Positions 47,496-57,767 are shown, numbered from the stretch's first letter. The stretch is DNA of 64,000 nt from Leptotrichia buccalis C-1013-b (GCF_000023905.1 NC_013192.1:1240001-1304000), one strand, 5' to 3'. Numbers and translations are program-made. The notes: a model not told the origin generated them from the letters alone.

Positions 47496-49390
47496 TGAGT
47501 AAAAATAAAAAAACTGAAAATTCGCAATCACGAAATCAGCTAAAAGGATTAATCCGGTTATTAGGATACATGTTTAAGCATTATAAAATACAGACGCTAT
47601 TTGTTATTGTATTTATTTGTTTGAGCTCATTTGGAATGGTTATTGGGACAATGTATTCAAAACAATTGATTGATGGAATCATTATTCCTAACATTGGTAA
47701 AAATAATCCTAATTTTATTAATGAGCTTGTGAGCCTAATTTTAAAAATGGCAGTCGTATATGGTGGAGCTGTTATTTGTACGTATATTTATGAGATATTT
47801 ATGATTTACGTTGCACAGGGGACATTGAAAAGATTAAGGGATGACGTGTTTATACACATGGAATCACTTCCTATAAAGTATTTTGATACAAATGCACACG
47901 GAGATATAATGAGCGTCTATTCAAGTGATATTGACGCTTTAAGAAATATGCTGGTAGAAAGCTTGTCACAGGTAATATCTTCGATTATTACAATTATAAG
48001 TGTTCTTATTTCAATGTTCATCTTAAATATCCCGCTAACAATTTTTGTAGTAATAATGATTATAATTATGATTATCACAACAAAGACTATTTCTTCCAAA
48101 AGCTCAAAGAACTATACTGCACAGCAAAAAAATATTGGTATTGTAAATGGATATGTGGAAGAAATGATAGAAGGACTGAAAGTTGTAAAAGTATTTTCGT
48201 ATGAGAAAAAGGCTGATGAACGTTTTAATAAGCTAAATACGGCATTATTTAACAGGGCGAACAATGCGATGAAATTTGCAAACATTCTAGGCCCTGCTGT
48301 TGGAAATCTTGGAAATATAAACTTCGTGCTTACAGCAGTTCTTGGTTCAATAATCGTGTTTAATAATATTGCAGGCTTTACAATCGGAGGGCTTGTATCA
48401 TTTTTGCAGTTTATAAAAGTAATAAACCAGCCTGTTTCACAAATTGCACAGCAATTAACATCAGTAATATTGGCATCGGCTGGAGCTCAAAGGGTATTTA
48501 ACCTGCTAGATCAGACACCTGAACAAGATAACGGCTATGTAACTCTTGTAAACGCAAATATTGATGAAAATGGAAACATTACAGAAACTGAAAAGCACAC
48601 AGGTGCATGGGCTTGGAAATATCCGCATTCTGACGGAATGATTTCTTATGAAAGACTAATGGGAGATGTTGTTTTTGAAGATGTAACATTTGGATATAAT
48701 GATGAAAAGACAATACTTCACAATATCAATCTTTATGCAAAGCCGGGAGAAAAAATTGCCTTCGTTGGTGCAACAGGAGCTGGAAAAACTACAATTACAA
48801 ACTTAATTAACAGATTTTACGATATTAACTCTGGAAAAATCCGATATGATGGAATTAACATTGAAAAAATAAAAAAACAGGATTTAAGAGAATCGCTTGG
48901 AATTGTATTACAGGACACACACTTATTTTCTGGAACAGTTACCGACAACATCAGATATGGAAAACTTGATGCAACAGATGAAGAAGTGTATGCAGCCGCA
49001 AAACTTGCCAATGCCGATCATTTTATAAAACACTTGCCACAAGGCTATAACACTTATTTAAGCGGTGACGGTTCGAGCCTTTCACAAGGACAGCGGCAAT
49101 TATTGTCAATAGCAAGAGCTGCAATCGCCGATCCGCCAGTTTTAATTCTGGATGAAGCAACTTCAAGCATTGATACAAGAACGGAAAAAATCGTGCAGGA
49201 AGGAATGGATAAGTTGATGGTGGGAAGAACAGTATTTGTAATCGCCCACAGGCTTTCAACTATCAAAAATTCCGATGTGATAATGGTACTTGATCAAGGG
49301 AAAATTATTGAACGTGGAAATCACGATGAACTGATTGCACAAAAAGGAACTTATTATCAGCTTTATACAGGCGGATTTGAAAATCAGTAA
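47495..49390 (+). CDS. Heterodimeric ABC exporter, catalytic subunit
   Basis: The 631-residue product has six membrane helices and a canonical ATPase: Walker A GATGAGKT, signature LSQGQRQ (Gln in the usual SGGQ position), Walker B LILDEATSSID with the catalytic Glu, and the His switch IAHRLST. It pairs with the preceding degenerate subunit. An insertion of about 60 residues (VTLVNANIDENGNITETEK region) sits between membrane and ATPase domains. The substrate is unknown; related exporters move drugs, lipids or peptides. Confidence 0.92.
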   Translation: MSKNKKTENSQSRNQLKGLIRLLGYMFKHYKIQTLFVIVFICLSSFGMVIGTMYSKQLIDGIIIPNIGKNNPNFINELVSLILKMAVVYGGAVICTYIYEIFMIYVAQGTLKRLRDDVFIHMESLPIKYFDTNAHGDIMSVYSSDIDALRNMLVESLSQVISSIITIISVLISMFILNIPLTIFVVIMIIIMIITTKTISSKSSKNYTAQQKNIGIVNGYVEEMIEGLKVVKVFSYEKKADERFNKLNTALFNRANNAMKFANILGPAVGNLGNINFVLTAVLGSIIVFNNIAGFTIGGLVSFLQFIKVINQPVSQIAQQLTSVILASAGAQRVFNLLDQTPEQDNGYVTLVNANIDENGNITETEKHTGAWAWKYPHSDGMISYERLMGDVVFEDVTFGYNDEKTILHNINLYAKPGEKIAFVGATGAGKTTITNLINRFYDINSGKIRYDGINIEKIKKQDLRESLGIVLQDTHLFSGTVTDNIRYGKLDATDEEVYAAAKLANADHFIKHLPQGYNTYLSGDGSSLSQGQRQLLSIARAAIADPPVLILDEATSSIDTRTEKIVQEGMDKLMVGRTVFVIAHRLSTIKNSDVIMVLDQGKIIERGNHDELIAQKGTYYQLYTGGFENQ

Positions 49391-49467
49391 ATTAAATGAT
49401 TTAATTTTAATTGTGTTAATAAAGCAATATTTATGAAACTAAAGTATTTATTAAAATACTTAAAATA

Positions 49468-49496
49468 AAAGAGTGGTATTATCCACTCTTTTTAAT
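49468..49496 (+). terminator. Terminator of the ABC exporter operon
   Basis: A perfect 9-bp stem AAAGAGTGG (49468-49476) and CCACTCTTT (49483-49491) is followed by TTTTAATC. Confidence 0.85.
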
Positions 49497-49511
49497 CAAC
49501 AAAAAACAATT

Positions 49512-49711
49512 TTAATAATGTCCTCTACAGGAAATTATCCATAAAACCCCATTTTCATCAATGGCATAGATAAGCCTGTTAGTTTCGTCAATTCTTCGGC
49601 TAAATTTTTATCTTGAGATTGCCAATTTTTATCTTGAGATTGCCAATTTTTATCTTGAGATTGCCAATATAAATAATCTGCCCAACCATCATCGATCCAT
49701 AATTTATTCAT
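49512..49711 (-). pseudogene. Decayed yoeB toxin with a tripled 21-bp unit
   Basis: Read on the minus strand from ATG 49711: MNKLWIDDGWADYLYWQSQD, then the heptapeptide WQSQDKN three times, then a frame change into SRRIDETNRLIYAIDENGV and LWIISCRGHY, ending at TAA 49512. YoeB normally has about 35 residues between those parts (KKTLKRIN through GDLSGFW); these are missing. It is thus a yoeB remnant with internal deletion, frameshift and repeat expansion. The antitoxin tail precedes it. Inactive as a toxin. Confidence 0.8.
49604..49666. repeat. Three tandem copies of a 21-bp unit
   Basis: ATTTTTATCTTGAGATTGCCA occurs at 49604-49624, 49625-49645 and 49646-49666 (units differ by no base). On the minus strand each unit codes WQSQDKN in frame, a motif present once in intact YoeB. 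Confidence 0.95.
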
Positions 49712-49796
49712 CATCGACCTCGATTAAATCATGAACTTGCCCTTTTCCACTTTTCATCTGAGAATGCCATCTATCCTTTTTTGTAAGATAATTTAT
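49704..49796 (-). pseudogene. Tail of a decayed yefM antitoxin gene
   Basis: The minus-strand frame from 49796 to 49704 reads INYLTKKDRWHSQMKSGKGQ and VHDLIEVDDE, matching the C-terminal end of YefM (compare KRKDEVEKGKVEKHDLIEVE in the intact copy at 25.3 kb). It is open only from a stop upstream, so the N-terminal DNA-binding part is lost. It overlaps the start of the yoeB remnant as in intact modules. Confidence 0.75.
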
Positions 49797-49802
49797 GTTT
49801 AT

Positions 49803-50771
49803 TTAAAAATTTTCTTTAAAGGTTTCAAACATTTTCTGAATTTCATTATCATTATAAATATCTTCATAAGCATTAACAATAATTTCAAGTTCTTTAAAAA
49901 AAATTTCTTTAGAAATTATCTCAACATTCATTTCATCCCTATTATCTCTATATCGTTCAAAATTTAATTCCTTACCTTTTAAACTTTTATTTTCAATATC
50001 AAAATTTTTTTCTTTGTATAAAAAGCCAACATTTCCAAAACTTTCATATTCTAAATCTTTTGAATAATATTCTATTTTAATATCATTTTCTATTTCTATT
50101 CTATATATTTCAGAATATTTTTCTTTTTCTTCAATTTGAAAATAATCAACTCCATTTATTCTAAAAACTCTCTTTTTATTAAGCATAAATTCTTTTAATC
50201 TATCTTTTCCAAGAAGACAAGAAAAAAATTTCTTTTTTATATTAATATCCCAATAATTTATATATTTTGTATAATAATTAATAAACTCCAAATTATATTT
50301 ATTTGCTTTCTCGTTATATTTTAACAAGAAATTTCTTAATTTATCTCTTTTAAATAAATTCTCTAAATCAACATTTATTCTAAAATTTTTAAATTTTTCC
50401 ATATATTCTATATAATTATGCAATTCTTGTTCAACAAAACTTATTAAGTTAGCATAATCAACGATATTTTCAAAATAGTAAATTAAAAAATAAGAAAAAA
50501 GTTCTTCATAACCATAATAAACTCTAATTTCACTATCAGAATTACACTCAGAAATATATAATGCTGTTTCATCGGTTTCATTCCAGCCATTATTAATATA
50601 CATACCCTGATCTTCAACTATTGTAGTTTTTGTTGAATTATCTTCGTATATATTTGAAACTACATATGGAAAATTTCCTATTTCATTTACTAAATTATTA
50701 AAAAAATCATATTTACTCATCCCTAACTCTTCATAAAAATTATCTTTTATTTTTTTGATTCTCATTTTCAT
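49803..50771 (-). CDS. Hypothetical protein of about 322 residues
   Basis: From ATG 50771 (AAGGGGAAAAG site 5 bases away; ATG 50765 is also possible) the product is acidic, Tyr/Glu-rich and soluble. It has no signal peptide or clear membrane segment. It includes YYGYEELFSYFLIYYFENIV, then a charged C-terminal half. I do not recognise the family. It lies upstream of the decayed yefM-yoeB on the same strand and is next to the ydcF promoter region. Confidence 0.6.
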   Translation of the reverse strand: MKMRIKKIKDNFYEELGMSKYDFFNNLVNEIGNFPYVVSNIYEDNSTKTTIVEDQGMYINNGWNETDETALYISECNSDSEIRVYYGYEELFSYFLIYYFENIVDYANLISFVEQELHNYIEYMEKFKNFRINVDLENLFKRDKLRNFLLKYNEKANKYNLEFINYYTKYINYWDINIKKKFFSCLLGKDRLKEFMLNKKRVFRINGVDYFQIEEKEKYSEIYRIEIENDIKIEYYSKDLEYESFGNVGFLYKEKNFDIENKSLKGKELNFERYRDNRDEMNVEIISKEIFFKELEIIVNAYEDIYNDNEIQKMFETFKENF

Positions 50772-50863
50772 CTTTTCCCCTTTTTTAAATATTTCAATAG
50801 TTTTTATATAATTTATTATAATATTTTTTAAATAAAACATCAATAAAAAATAAAAACAAAAAA

Positions 50864-50892
50864 TTGACAATTATGGTAAAATGTACTAAAAT
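50864..50892 (+). promoter_or_regulatory. Promoter for the YdcF-like gene
   Basis: TTGACA at 50864-50869, 17-base spacer, TAAAAT at 50887-50892. The leader of about 140 nt contains TTGTAAAAT and ATTTTACAA, which can pair, then GGTTGTTTC and GAACAGCC, which can pair and are followed by TTTATTTT. It may be an attenuator; I match it to no known riboswitch. Confidence 0.5.
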
Positions 50893-51040
50893 ATTGTTGT
50901 AAAATATTTAAAAGAGCTTTTAAAGTTGAGGACTGGAGTGATTTTACAACTATCGTGAAAGAATAATTATTTTATAGTGGTTGTTTCAGAAATGGAACAG
51001 CCTTTATTTTAAGAAAGGATACTTTTAAAATCGAAAATTT

Positions 51041-51706
51041 ATGAAGAATACAATTATAACATTAATAAAAATTTCTATCATCATATTTATTTTTTTATTT
51101 TGCTTTGTACAATATTTCATAATAAAAGAATATATAAATGATAGAAAATCCGTAAATGAAAATAAAAAAGTAGATTATGTAATAATACTGGGAGCAAGAG
51201 TAAAAGGAGAAAAGCCGACTAAATCACTTATGGAAAGGATAAAAGCTGCAACGGAGTATTTAAAGAAAAATCCAGAAGTCAAGGTTATTGCAACTGGTGG
51301 ACAAGGGAAAAATGAAAATGTGGCAGAAGGATTGGCGATAAAAAGGGAACTTTTGAAAAATGGAATTAGTGAGGATAGAATCGTTTTGGAAGATAAATCT
51401 AAGAATACTGTTGAGAATTTTAGATTTAGTCTTGAGAAGATAAAAAATATTGAAAATAGTAAAAATATTTTAAATAATAATAAAAAAAATCAAAAAATAA
51501 AAGTATTGATTGTAACGAATGATTATCATGTTTTCCGTTCTAAAAATATTGCTAGAAAAGTTGGGTTTGACAACGAAAATTATGAAATTTACGGACTTCC
51601 AGCAAAAACACCGCTTATTTCCATACCAAAATCATATTTTAGAGAATTTTTGTCAAATGTAAATTATTTTATTTTTCAATCTGAAAATCAGTTAAAAGTT
51701 AAATAA
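51041..51706 (+). CDS. YdcF/SanA-family (DUF218) membrane protein
   Basis: The 221-residue product has one N-terminal membrane helix (ISIIIFIFLFCFVQYFII) and a DUF218 domain: DYVIILGARVKGEKPTKSL, VIATGGQGKNENVAEG, and DDYHVFRS-like TNDYHVFRSKNIARKVG. SanA and YdcF have been linked to envelope barrier function and SAM or nucleotide binding; function is otherwise open. An AAGAAAGGATA site precedes the ATG by a longer than usual spacing. A single gene. Confidence 0.85.
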   Translation: MKNTIITLIKISIIIFIFLFCFVQYFIIKEYINDRKSVNENKKVDYVIILGARVKGEKPTKSLMERIKAATEYLKKNPEVKVIATGGQGKNENVAEGLAIKRELLKNGISEDRIVLEDKSKNTVENFRFSLEKIKNIENSKNILNNNKKNQKIKVLIVTNDYHVFRSKNIARKVGFDNENYEIYGLPAKTPLISIPKSYFREFLSNVNYFIFQSENQLKVK

Positions 51707-51865
51707 ATTTATAATTTAAGTGATAAAAGTATAATTTTTATTTTTAATTTTAAAATGATTTTCAGAGAAATTGGAATATAATATAAAAAATAGCTGAATT
51801 TTGATAAAATATTTTTCACAAAGACTATGAAAAAATGTAAAATTATTATATAATATACATATTGC

Positions 51866-51898
51866 TGAGTAACTAGGTTCGGATAGAATAGTTACTCA
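51866..51898 (+). promoter_or_regulatory. Hairpin in the lepA leader
   Basis: A perfect 10-bp stem TGAGTAACTA (51866-51875) and TAGTTACTCA (51889-51898) lies just after a TATAAT at 51848-51853. It would stand at the extreme 5' end of the lepA mRNA, followed by TTTTAAAA. It could be a weak terminator, an attenuator or a stabilising 5' hairpin. Confidence 0.5.
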
Positions 51899-51953
51899 TT
51901 TTAAAAATATAACAAAAAAGATAATAGACGAGTAAACGGAGGAAACAATATAA

Positions 51954-53750
51954 ATGTTGGATCAAAAAAATAAAAGAAATTTTTCGATAATAGCACATAT
52001 TGATCATGGAAAATCCACTATTGCGGACAGGCTTTTGGAGCAGACAGGAACTGTAACACAAAGGGAAATGGTAGATCAGCTGTTGGATAGCATGGATTTA
52101 GAAAGAGAAAAAGGGATAACGATTAAGGCACAGGCGGTTACGTTAAAATATAAGGCTCGAAATGGGGAAACTTATGAGTTGAATTTAATTGATACTCCAG
52201 GACACGTTGACTTTATTTACGAAGTGTCAAGATCGCTTGCAGCTTGTGACGGGGCCTTGCTTGTAGTTGATGCTGCACAGGGAATTGAGGCACAGACGTT
52301 GGCAAACGTGTATTTGGCTTTGGAAAATGATTTGGAAATATTGCCTGTAATAAATAAAATTGACTTACCATCTGCGGATCCTGACAAGGTTAAGTTGGAA
52401 ATAGAAGAAGTTATTGGACTTCCAGCAGATGACGCTGTTCTTGTTTCTGGAAAAACTGGATTCGGAATAGAGGACTTATTGGAGGCAATTATCGAACATA
52501 TTCCAGCACCTAAAGGAGAAATTGACAGTCCTTTGAAGGCGTTAATTTTTGACTCACATTATGATGATTTTAGAGGAGTTATAACGTACATTAGAATAAT
52601 TGAAGGGAAAATTGCAAAAGGAGACAGAATTAAGATTATGTCTACCGAAAAGGAATTTGACGTACTGGAAGTTGGGATTTTCTCACCTAAAATGAAGGAA
52701 GTTGATGAATTGACAGTTGGCTCAGTCGGATATATTATTACTGGAATTAAGTCAATCAAGGATACACAAGTTGGGGATACAGTTACGCATGTGAAAAATC
52801 CAACAAGTATGGCACTTGAAGGATACCGTCCTGCACTAAGTATGGTTTTTGCGGGAATTTATCCAGTTTCAACAGATGATTATGAAGATTTGAGGGAAGC
52901 ATTGGAAAAATTGCAGTTAAATGATGCTTCGTTATCTTATGCCCCAGAGACTTCACTTGCGTTGGGATTTGGATTCAGATGTGGATTTTTAGGGCTTTTG
53001 CACATGGAAATAGTTGTAGAAAGATTGCGTCGTGAATTTAACATTGATTTGATTTCAACAGCACCATCTGTTAAATATCATGTAACGCCTGAACAAGGAG
53101 AAATGGTAGTAATTGACAATCCAGCAGAATTTCCAGAAGGGAAAAAGTATATTGAGGAACCTTATGTAAAGGGTACAATCATTGTTCCAAAGGATTATGT
53201 AGGAAACGTAATGGAGCTTTGTCAGGAAAAAAGAGGCAACTTCCTTAATATGAATTACCTTGATGAAACTCGTACAATGATAAGTTACGATTTGCCACTT
53301 GCAGAAATAGTAATTGATTTTTACGATAAATTAAAATCACGTACAAAAGGTTACGCTTCGTTTGAATATGAGATGATTGGATACAAGGAATCGGATTTGG
53401 TAAAAGTTGATATTTTGGTAAGTGGAAATCCAGTAGATGCATTTTCATTCATTGCCCATAAAGATAATGCCTATTACAGAGGGCGTGCAATCGTTGAAAA
53501 ATTAAAAGATGTAATTCCAAGACAGCAGTTTGAAATACCATTGCAGGCTGCATTAGGTACAAAAATAATTGCAAGGGAAACAATTAAGGCACTTAGAAAG
53601 AACGTACTTGCAAAATGTTATGGTGGAGATATTACACGTAAGAAAAAATTATTAGAAAAACAAAAAGAAGGTAAAAAACGTATGAAGGCAATCGGAAATG
53701 TAGAAATACCGCAAGAGGCGTTTTTATCAGTATTAAAATTAAATGATTAA
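51954..53750 (+). CDS. lepA: Elongation factor 4 (LepA)
   Basis: LepA is a ribosome-binding GTPase that affects translation initiation and elongation. The 598-residue product has normal length. It has G1 AHIDHGKS, G2 Thr in KGITIKAQ, G3 DTPGHVD, G4 NKIDLP, an EF-G-like core and the LepA-specific C-terminal domain ([16 protein letters not shown]). A GGAGGAAAC site precedes the ATG. The exonuclease gene follows after 42 bases and may be co-transcribed. Confidence 0.97.
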   Translation: MLDQKNKRNFSIIAHIDHGKSTIADRLLEQTGTVTQREMVDQLLDSMDLEREKGITIKAQAVTLKYKARNGETYELNLIDTPGHVDFIYEVSRSLAACDGALLVVDAAQGIEAQTLANVYLALENDLEILPVINKIDLPSADPDKVKLEIEEVIGLPADDAVLVSGKTGFGIEDLLEAIIEHIPAPKGEIDSPLKALIFDSHYDDFRGVITYIRIIEGKIAKGDRIKIMSTEKEFDVLEVGIFSPKMKEVDELTVGSVGYIITGIKSIKDTQVGDTVTHVKNPTSMALEGYRPALSMVFAGIYPVSTDDYEDLREALEKLQLNDASLSYAPETSLALGFGFRCGFLGLLHMEIVVERLRREFNIDLISTAPSVKYHVTPEQGEMVVIDNPAEFPEGKKYIEEPYVKGTIIVPKDYVGNVMELCQEKRGNFLNMNYLDETRTMISYDLPLAEIVIDFYDKLKSRTKGYASFEYEMIGYKESDLVKVDILVSGNPVDAFSFIAHKDNAYYRGRAIVEKLKDVIPRQQFEIPLQAALGTKIIARETIKALRKNVLAKCYGGDITRKKKLLEKQKEGKKRMKAIGNVEIPQEAFLSVLKLND

Positions 53751-53792
53751 TTTTTTATATCTTGTGTAAAAATATAAGGAAAAGAGAAAAAA

Positions 53793-54431
53793 GTGAACAA
53801 AGAAAAAAAAATAAATAAGAATATAATATTTTTTGATGTGGAAACAAATGGATTTCAGGGAAGTTCAGTTTTGTCAATGTCTGCAATAAAAGTGAATTAT
53901 AATTCTGAAAATACTGGAGAAGAAAAAAATAAATGGAAAAAAGTGTCTGAATTTAACAGGTTTTATTTCAGAAATGAAGGCGAAGAGTTAAATGAAGGGG
54001 CAGTCAGTGTAAACGGCTTGACAGATGATGTAATTTTAAGCGAAAGGAAGAGCATTATTCAAAATACAGGAATCGAATATCCTTTGACTTTTAAGGAAGA
54101 TATGGATAATTTCTTTTTGTTTTGTCAGGATACAAGCCATTTTGTCGCCCATAACATAAAATTTGACAGAAGTTTCGTAGATTTTCCTTTGCAAAATCAA
54201 TTTGACACAATGCTAACAAATATAGACATCGTCAAAGTAAACGGTTCTTCGTACGGAAATTACAAATGGCCAAAACTTATGGAATGTGCCAATTATTATA
54301 ATATCCCATTTGAAGAAAGCCAGCTGCACGGCAGTTATTACGATGTTCTTATAATGTTTAGAATTTTCTTCAAGATGATGAAGCATAAGACCGGAAATAA
54401 GCGAATTTTAGAATTTTTAGAAAAAGAATAA
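53793..54431 (+). CDS. DnaQ-like DEDDh 3'-5' exonuclease
   Basis: The 212-residue product has the DEDDh exonuclease motifs: FFDVETNG (Asp15 and Glu17), HFVAHNIKFDRSF with its His/Asp, and a terminal HGSYYD (His and Asp, spacing 4). Such enzymes digest or proofread DNA or RNA ends. The GTG start at 53793 is used with an AAGGAAAAGAG site. It sits between lepA and the PLD-helicase gene; the pair may act on nucleic acids together, but this is inferred from order only. Confidence 0.82.
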   Translation: MNKEKKINKNIIFFDVETNGFQGSSVLSMSAIKVNYNSENTGEEKNKWKKVSEFNRFYFRNEGEELNEGAVSVNGLTDDVILSERKSIIQNTGIEYPLTFKEDMDNFFLFCQDTSHFVAHNIKFDRSFVDFPLQNQFDTMLTNIDIVKVNGSSYGNYKWPKLMECANYYNIPFEESQLHGSYYDVLIMFRIFFKMMKHKTGNKRILEFLEKE

Positions 54432-54494
54432 TTTTTGAAAAAATATTTATGTAAAGTCAAAAAATATAATTAAAGTAAAATAAATGGAGTGAAA

Positions 54495-57400
54495 ATGAGT
54501 ATTTTAGTCAAAAAATCTGAGCCAAATAATTTAATAAATACAGAAGAAAAAAATAATAATTTTTTAGAAATAACTGAATACAAGGAAAATTTGGAATTTG
54601 AAATTTTGGAAACTTTTTCAGAAAAAATTTCTGGTTTTATTGGAAAAAATGATTATCAAAAAGTTATTGAATTTACTGAAAAACAGTTGTATTTATTAAA
54701 TCAGGTATTTACAGATAAATCAGAAAAAATAAAAATTCAAAATACTGATTTTCACTTTGAGTTACCGCTAAAACGAAAAAATAGCGATATAATTGGAAAC
54801 ATAAATGAATTAATTATAAACGAAAAAGTAAAGTTTCGTAATTTTTTTATTTATTTAAAACAGGAATTATTAAACTGTAAAAAATTCTATTTTATAGTAA
54901 GTTTTATAAAATACTCAGGTATACAGCTTTTAATAAGTACTTTAGATGAACTTGAAAAACAAGGCATTCAAGGGGAAATTATAACATCTGTTTATCTAAA
55001 TATTACTGACTCAAAGGCGTTAAGAAAACTTTTGTCGTATGAAAATATAAAAGTAAAGATTTACAATAATTCAAGCGAGAGTTTTCACACAAAAGCATAT
55101 TTGTTTGAAAAGGAAAAATATCATAGTGTCATAATCGGCTCGTCTAATATTAGCCAAAGTGCTTTATATTCAGCAGAAGAATGGAATGTGAAACTGACAG
55201 ATAGCAGTTTTTTTAATATTTATGAAAAATCATTAAATCAATTTGAGAAATTGTGGCACAGCAATGAAGCGATAGAATTGACAGAAGATTTTATTGATGA
55301 ATATGAAAAATATAAAAAATCTATAAACACACAAAATACATTTGATTATAGAAAAACAAAAATAAAACAAAAAGATGAGTTTATTCCAAACAGCATGCAA
55401 AAAAGAGTTTTGGAAAAGTTGAAGGAAACAAGAGAAAATGGAAATAAAAAGGGCCTTGTAATCTCTGCAACTGGTACGGGAAAAACTTACCTTGCTGCAA
55501 TGGATATAAAACAGTTTTTTGAAATTAATTCTAACAATAAAAATAAATTATTTGAAATAAATGAAAAAAAGTCCAAAATTTCAAATATAAAATTTTTATT
55601 TATCGCTCATCGTGAAGAGTTGCTGGAAAATGCAATGAATGTCTTTTCGAGAATTCTTAAAATTGATAAAAATAAATTTGGAAGAATTTACGGTGGCTTA
55701 AAAGAAATTAATAAAAGCATGATTTTTGCTTCTATTCAATCATTAAGAAATTGTTACAATGAATTTAAACATAATTTCTTTGATTATATCATAGTTGACG
55801 AATTTCATCATTCAATGTCAGACAGTTATTTAAAGACGCTATCATATTTTCAGAGTAAATTTTTGCTAGGTTTGACAGCAACTCCGAAACGTATGGATGG
55901 CAAAGATATTCTGTCACTTTGTGACTATAATGTTGTTGATGAAATTGGAATAAAAGAGGCTTTGGAAGAGGACTTGATTGTGCCTTTTCATTATTTTGGA
56001 GTAAATGATTATACGATTAATTATGATAATATTCCTTATAAAAACGGGAAATACAATGAAAAAATATTATTGGAAAATTTATTGTTGAACACACGTACGG
56101 ATTATATTGTCGAAAAAATCAATAGATTTGGTTTTGATGGCAATGAATTAAGTGCTGTCGCATTTTGCCAAAATATAGAGCATGCTTCTTTCATGAAAGA
56201 AGAATTTACAAAAAAAGGTTATAAATCCGCTGTAATCACAGCAAATATAAGCTCAAATGATAGAGCAGAAATTTTAGACAAATTTAAAAATAAAAAAATT
56301 GAAATTTTATGTGTAGTAGATATTTTAAACGAAGGAATTGACATTCCAACAATTAATTTACTGCTATTTTTACGTCCTACAATGTCCTCAACGATTTTTA
56401 TACAGCAAATTGGAAGAGGATTAAGAAAGGCTGAAAATAAAGATTTTGTTACAATTATTGATTTTATTGGAAATCATAAGAAAGATTATTTGCTAATAAA
56501 TTATTTTTCAAACGAAGTTGACAACAAGGATACTTTATTTACTAAAAAAGAAAAAATAATAAACGAAATAAAAAATCAATTTTCAAATATTCCAAAATCA
56601 TGCTATGTAGAACTAGATAGAGTTTGTCAAAATCGTATTATTGAAAAAATCGAAAAAATCAACTTCAGTTCTAAAAATATTTTAAAAGACTTGTATTTAG
56701 ATTATAAAGAAGAAATTGGCAAATCTGAAAATGAAATTTTAAAAGTAAGTGATTTTGATACAAATATCGAATTATTTCAAGAATTATCCTTAAAATTAGG
56801 CTCATTTTATAATGCACAATTACAATTTGAAAATCCTGAAATTCTAAAAATGAATAAAATATCTTTAAATTCAAAAGAAATTGAATTTCTGGCATATTTA
56901 GAAAAAAAATTGACGCTTGTAGAGCCATTTACGTATTTAATTATAAATTATTTGATAAAAAATGATTTTATAACTTCAGAAATTATTATTAATGAATATA
57001 AAAATTATTTCAATATCAAAAACGATTTTCAAAAAAAATATGTAATAAGCCGCATATTTAAAGAATTAGTTGAAGATAAAATTTTAGAACAAAACTCCAA
57101 AAATAATGATTTATTCAAAATTTCTGAAACTTGCAAAAAAATATTTCAAAATATAAATAAAATTGATAATAACAATGAAATAAACTTAAAACTTATAAAT
57201 TTAGATAATTCTCAAAATTCAAATTATAATTTCAAGATTCGTCTAAAAGAATTACTATATTTAGGATTGTCAGAATTTAAGAAAAATAATAATTTATCGA
57301 TATTCAATGAGAATATTCTGATTCCGTATAAAAAATATAAAAGAATAGAACTCCAAATTTTGCTGGATTCCAAAGTACCAAAAGGAAGCTGGAGAGCAGG

Positions 57401-57767
57401 CTATGCGAATACAGACAAGGATATTTGCCTTTTTGCAACAATTGATAAGACTCATATTTTGCAGGAAAATTTAAAATATGATAATTCTCTTTTTGCAGAT
57501 GATATAATTCAGTGGATAAGCCAGCCTAAAACTGCTCATACTTCAAGTGTGGGAAAAATGTTTATTAACCATAAGGAATTGGGATATAATGTGCATATTT
57601 TTATAAGAAAATTTGCATTTATGGATGGGAATAAAACTAATCCGTTTATTTATTTGGGGAAAGCTGATTATTATAGAAGTTCTGGAGATAAGCCAATGAG
57701 AATTTTGTGGAAATTAAAACAGAAAATACCACAGGAACTGATATATGAATTGTATAATTTGGATTAA
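54495..57767 (+). CDS. Phospholipase-D/helicase/DUF3427 fusion protein
   Basis: The 1090-residue product has an N-terminal PLD-type domain (around 200-235: HTKAYLFEKEK and GSSNIS), then a superfamily 2 helicase: Walker A ATGTGKT (around 330), DEFH box (VDEFHHSM), TATPKRMD and the arginine-finger motif QQIGRGLRKAE. The C-terminal 150 residues match DUF3427 (PKGSWRAGYANTDKDIC, FIYLGKADY). Fusions of this kind are widespread, often in accessory loci, and a role in DNA defence has been suggested for related proteins. ATG 54495 is preferred to GTG 54489, which overlaps the GGAG site. Confidence 0.85.
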   Translation: MSILVKKSEPNNLINTEEKNNNFLEITEYKENLEFEILETFSEKISGFIGKNDYQKVIEFTEKQLYLLNQVFTDKSEKIKIQNTDFHFELPLKRKNSDIIGNINELIINEKVKFRNFFIYLKQELLNCKKFYFIVSFIKYSGIQLLISTLDELEKQGIQGEIITSVYLNITDSKALRKLLSYENIKVKIYNNSSESFHTKAYLFEKEKYHSVIIGSSNISQSALYSAEEWNVKLTDSSFFNIYEKSLNQFEKLWHSNEAIELTEDFIDEYEKYKKSINTQNTFDYRKTKIKQKDEFIPNSMQKRVLEKLKETRENGNKKGLVISATGTGKTYLAAMDIKQFFEINSNNKNKLFEINEKKSKISNIKFLFIAHREELLENAMNVFSRILKIDKNKFGRIYGGLKEINKSMIFASIQSLRNCYNEFKHNFFDYIIVDEFHHSMSDSYLKTLSYFQSKFLLGLTATPKRMDGKDILSLCDYNVVDEIGIKEALEEDLIVPFHYFGVNDYTINYDNIPYKNGKYNEKILLENLLLNTRTDYIVEKINRFGFDGNELSAVAFCQNIEHASFMKEEFTKKGYKSAVITANISSNDRAEILDKFKNKKIEILCVVDILNEGIDIPTINLLLFLRPTMSSTIFIQQIGRGLRKAENKDFVTIIDFIGNHKKDYLLINYFSNEVDNKDTLFTKKEKIINEIKNQFSNIPKSCYVELDRVCQNRIIEKIEKINFSSKNILKDLYLDYKEEIGKSENEILKVSDFDTNIELFQELSLKLGSFYNAQLQFENPEILKMNKISLNSKEIEFLAYLEKKLTLVEPFTYLIINYLIKNDFITSEIIINEYKNYFNIKNDFQKKYVISRIFKELVEDKILEQNSKNNDLFKISETCKKIFQNINKIDNNNEINLKLINLDNSQNSNYNFKIRLKELLYLGLSEFKKNNNLSIFNENILIPYKKYKRIELQILLDSKVPKGSWRAGYANTDKDICLFATIDKTHILQENLKYDNSLFADDIIQWISQPKTAHTSSVGKMFINHKELGYNVHIFIRKFAFMDGNKTNPFIYLGKADYYRSSGDKPMRILWKLKQKIPQELIYELYNLD

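Noticed and set aside
49604-49666. Three direct repeats that could suggest a CRISPR array
   Set aside because: Units abut with no spacers and lie in frame within a yoeB remnant.
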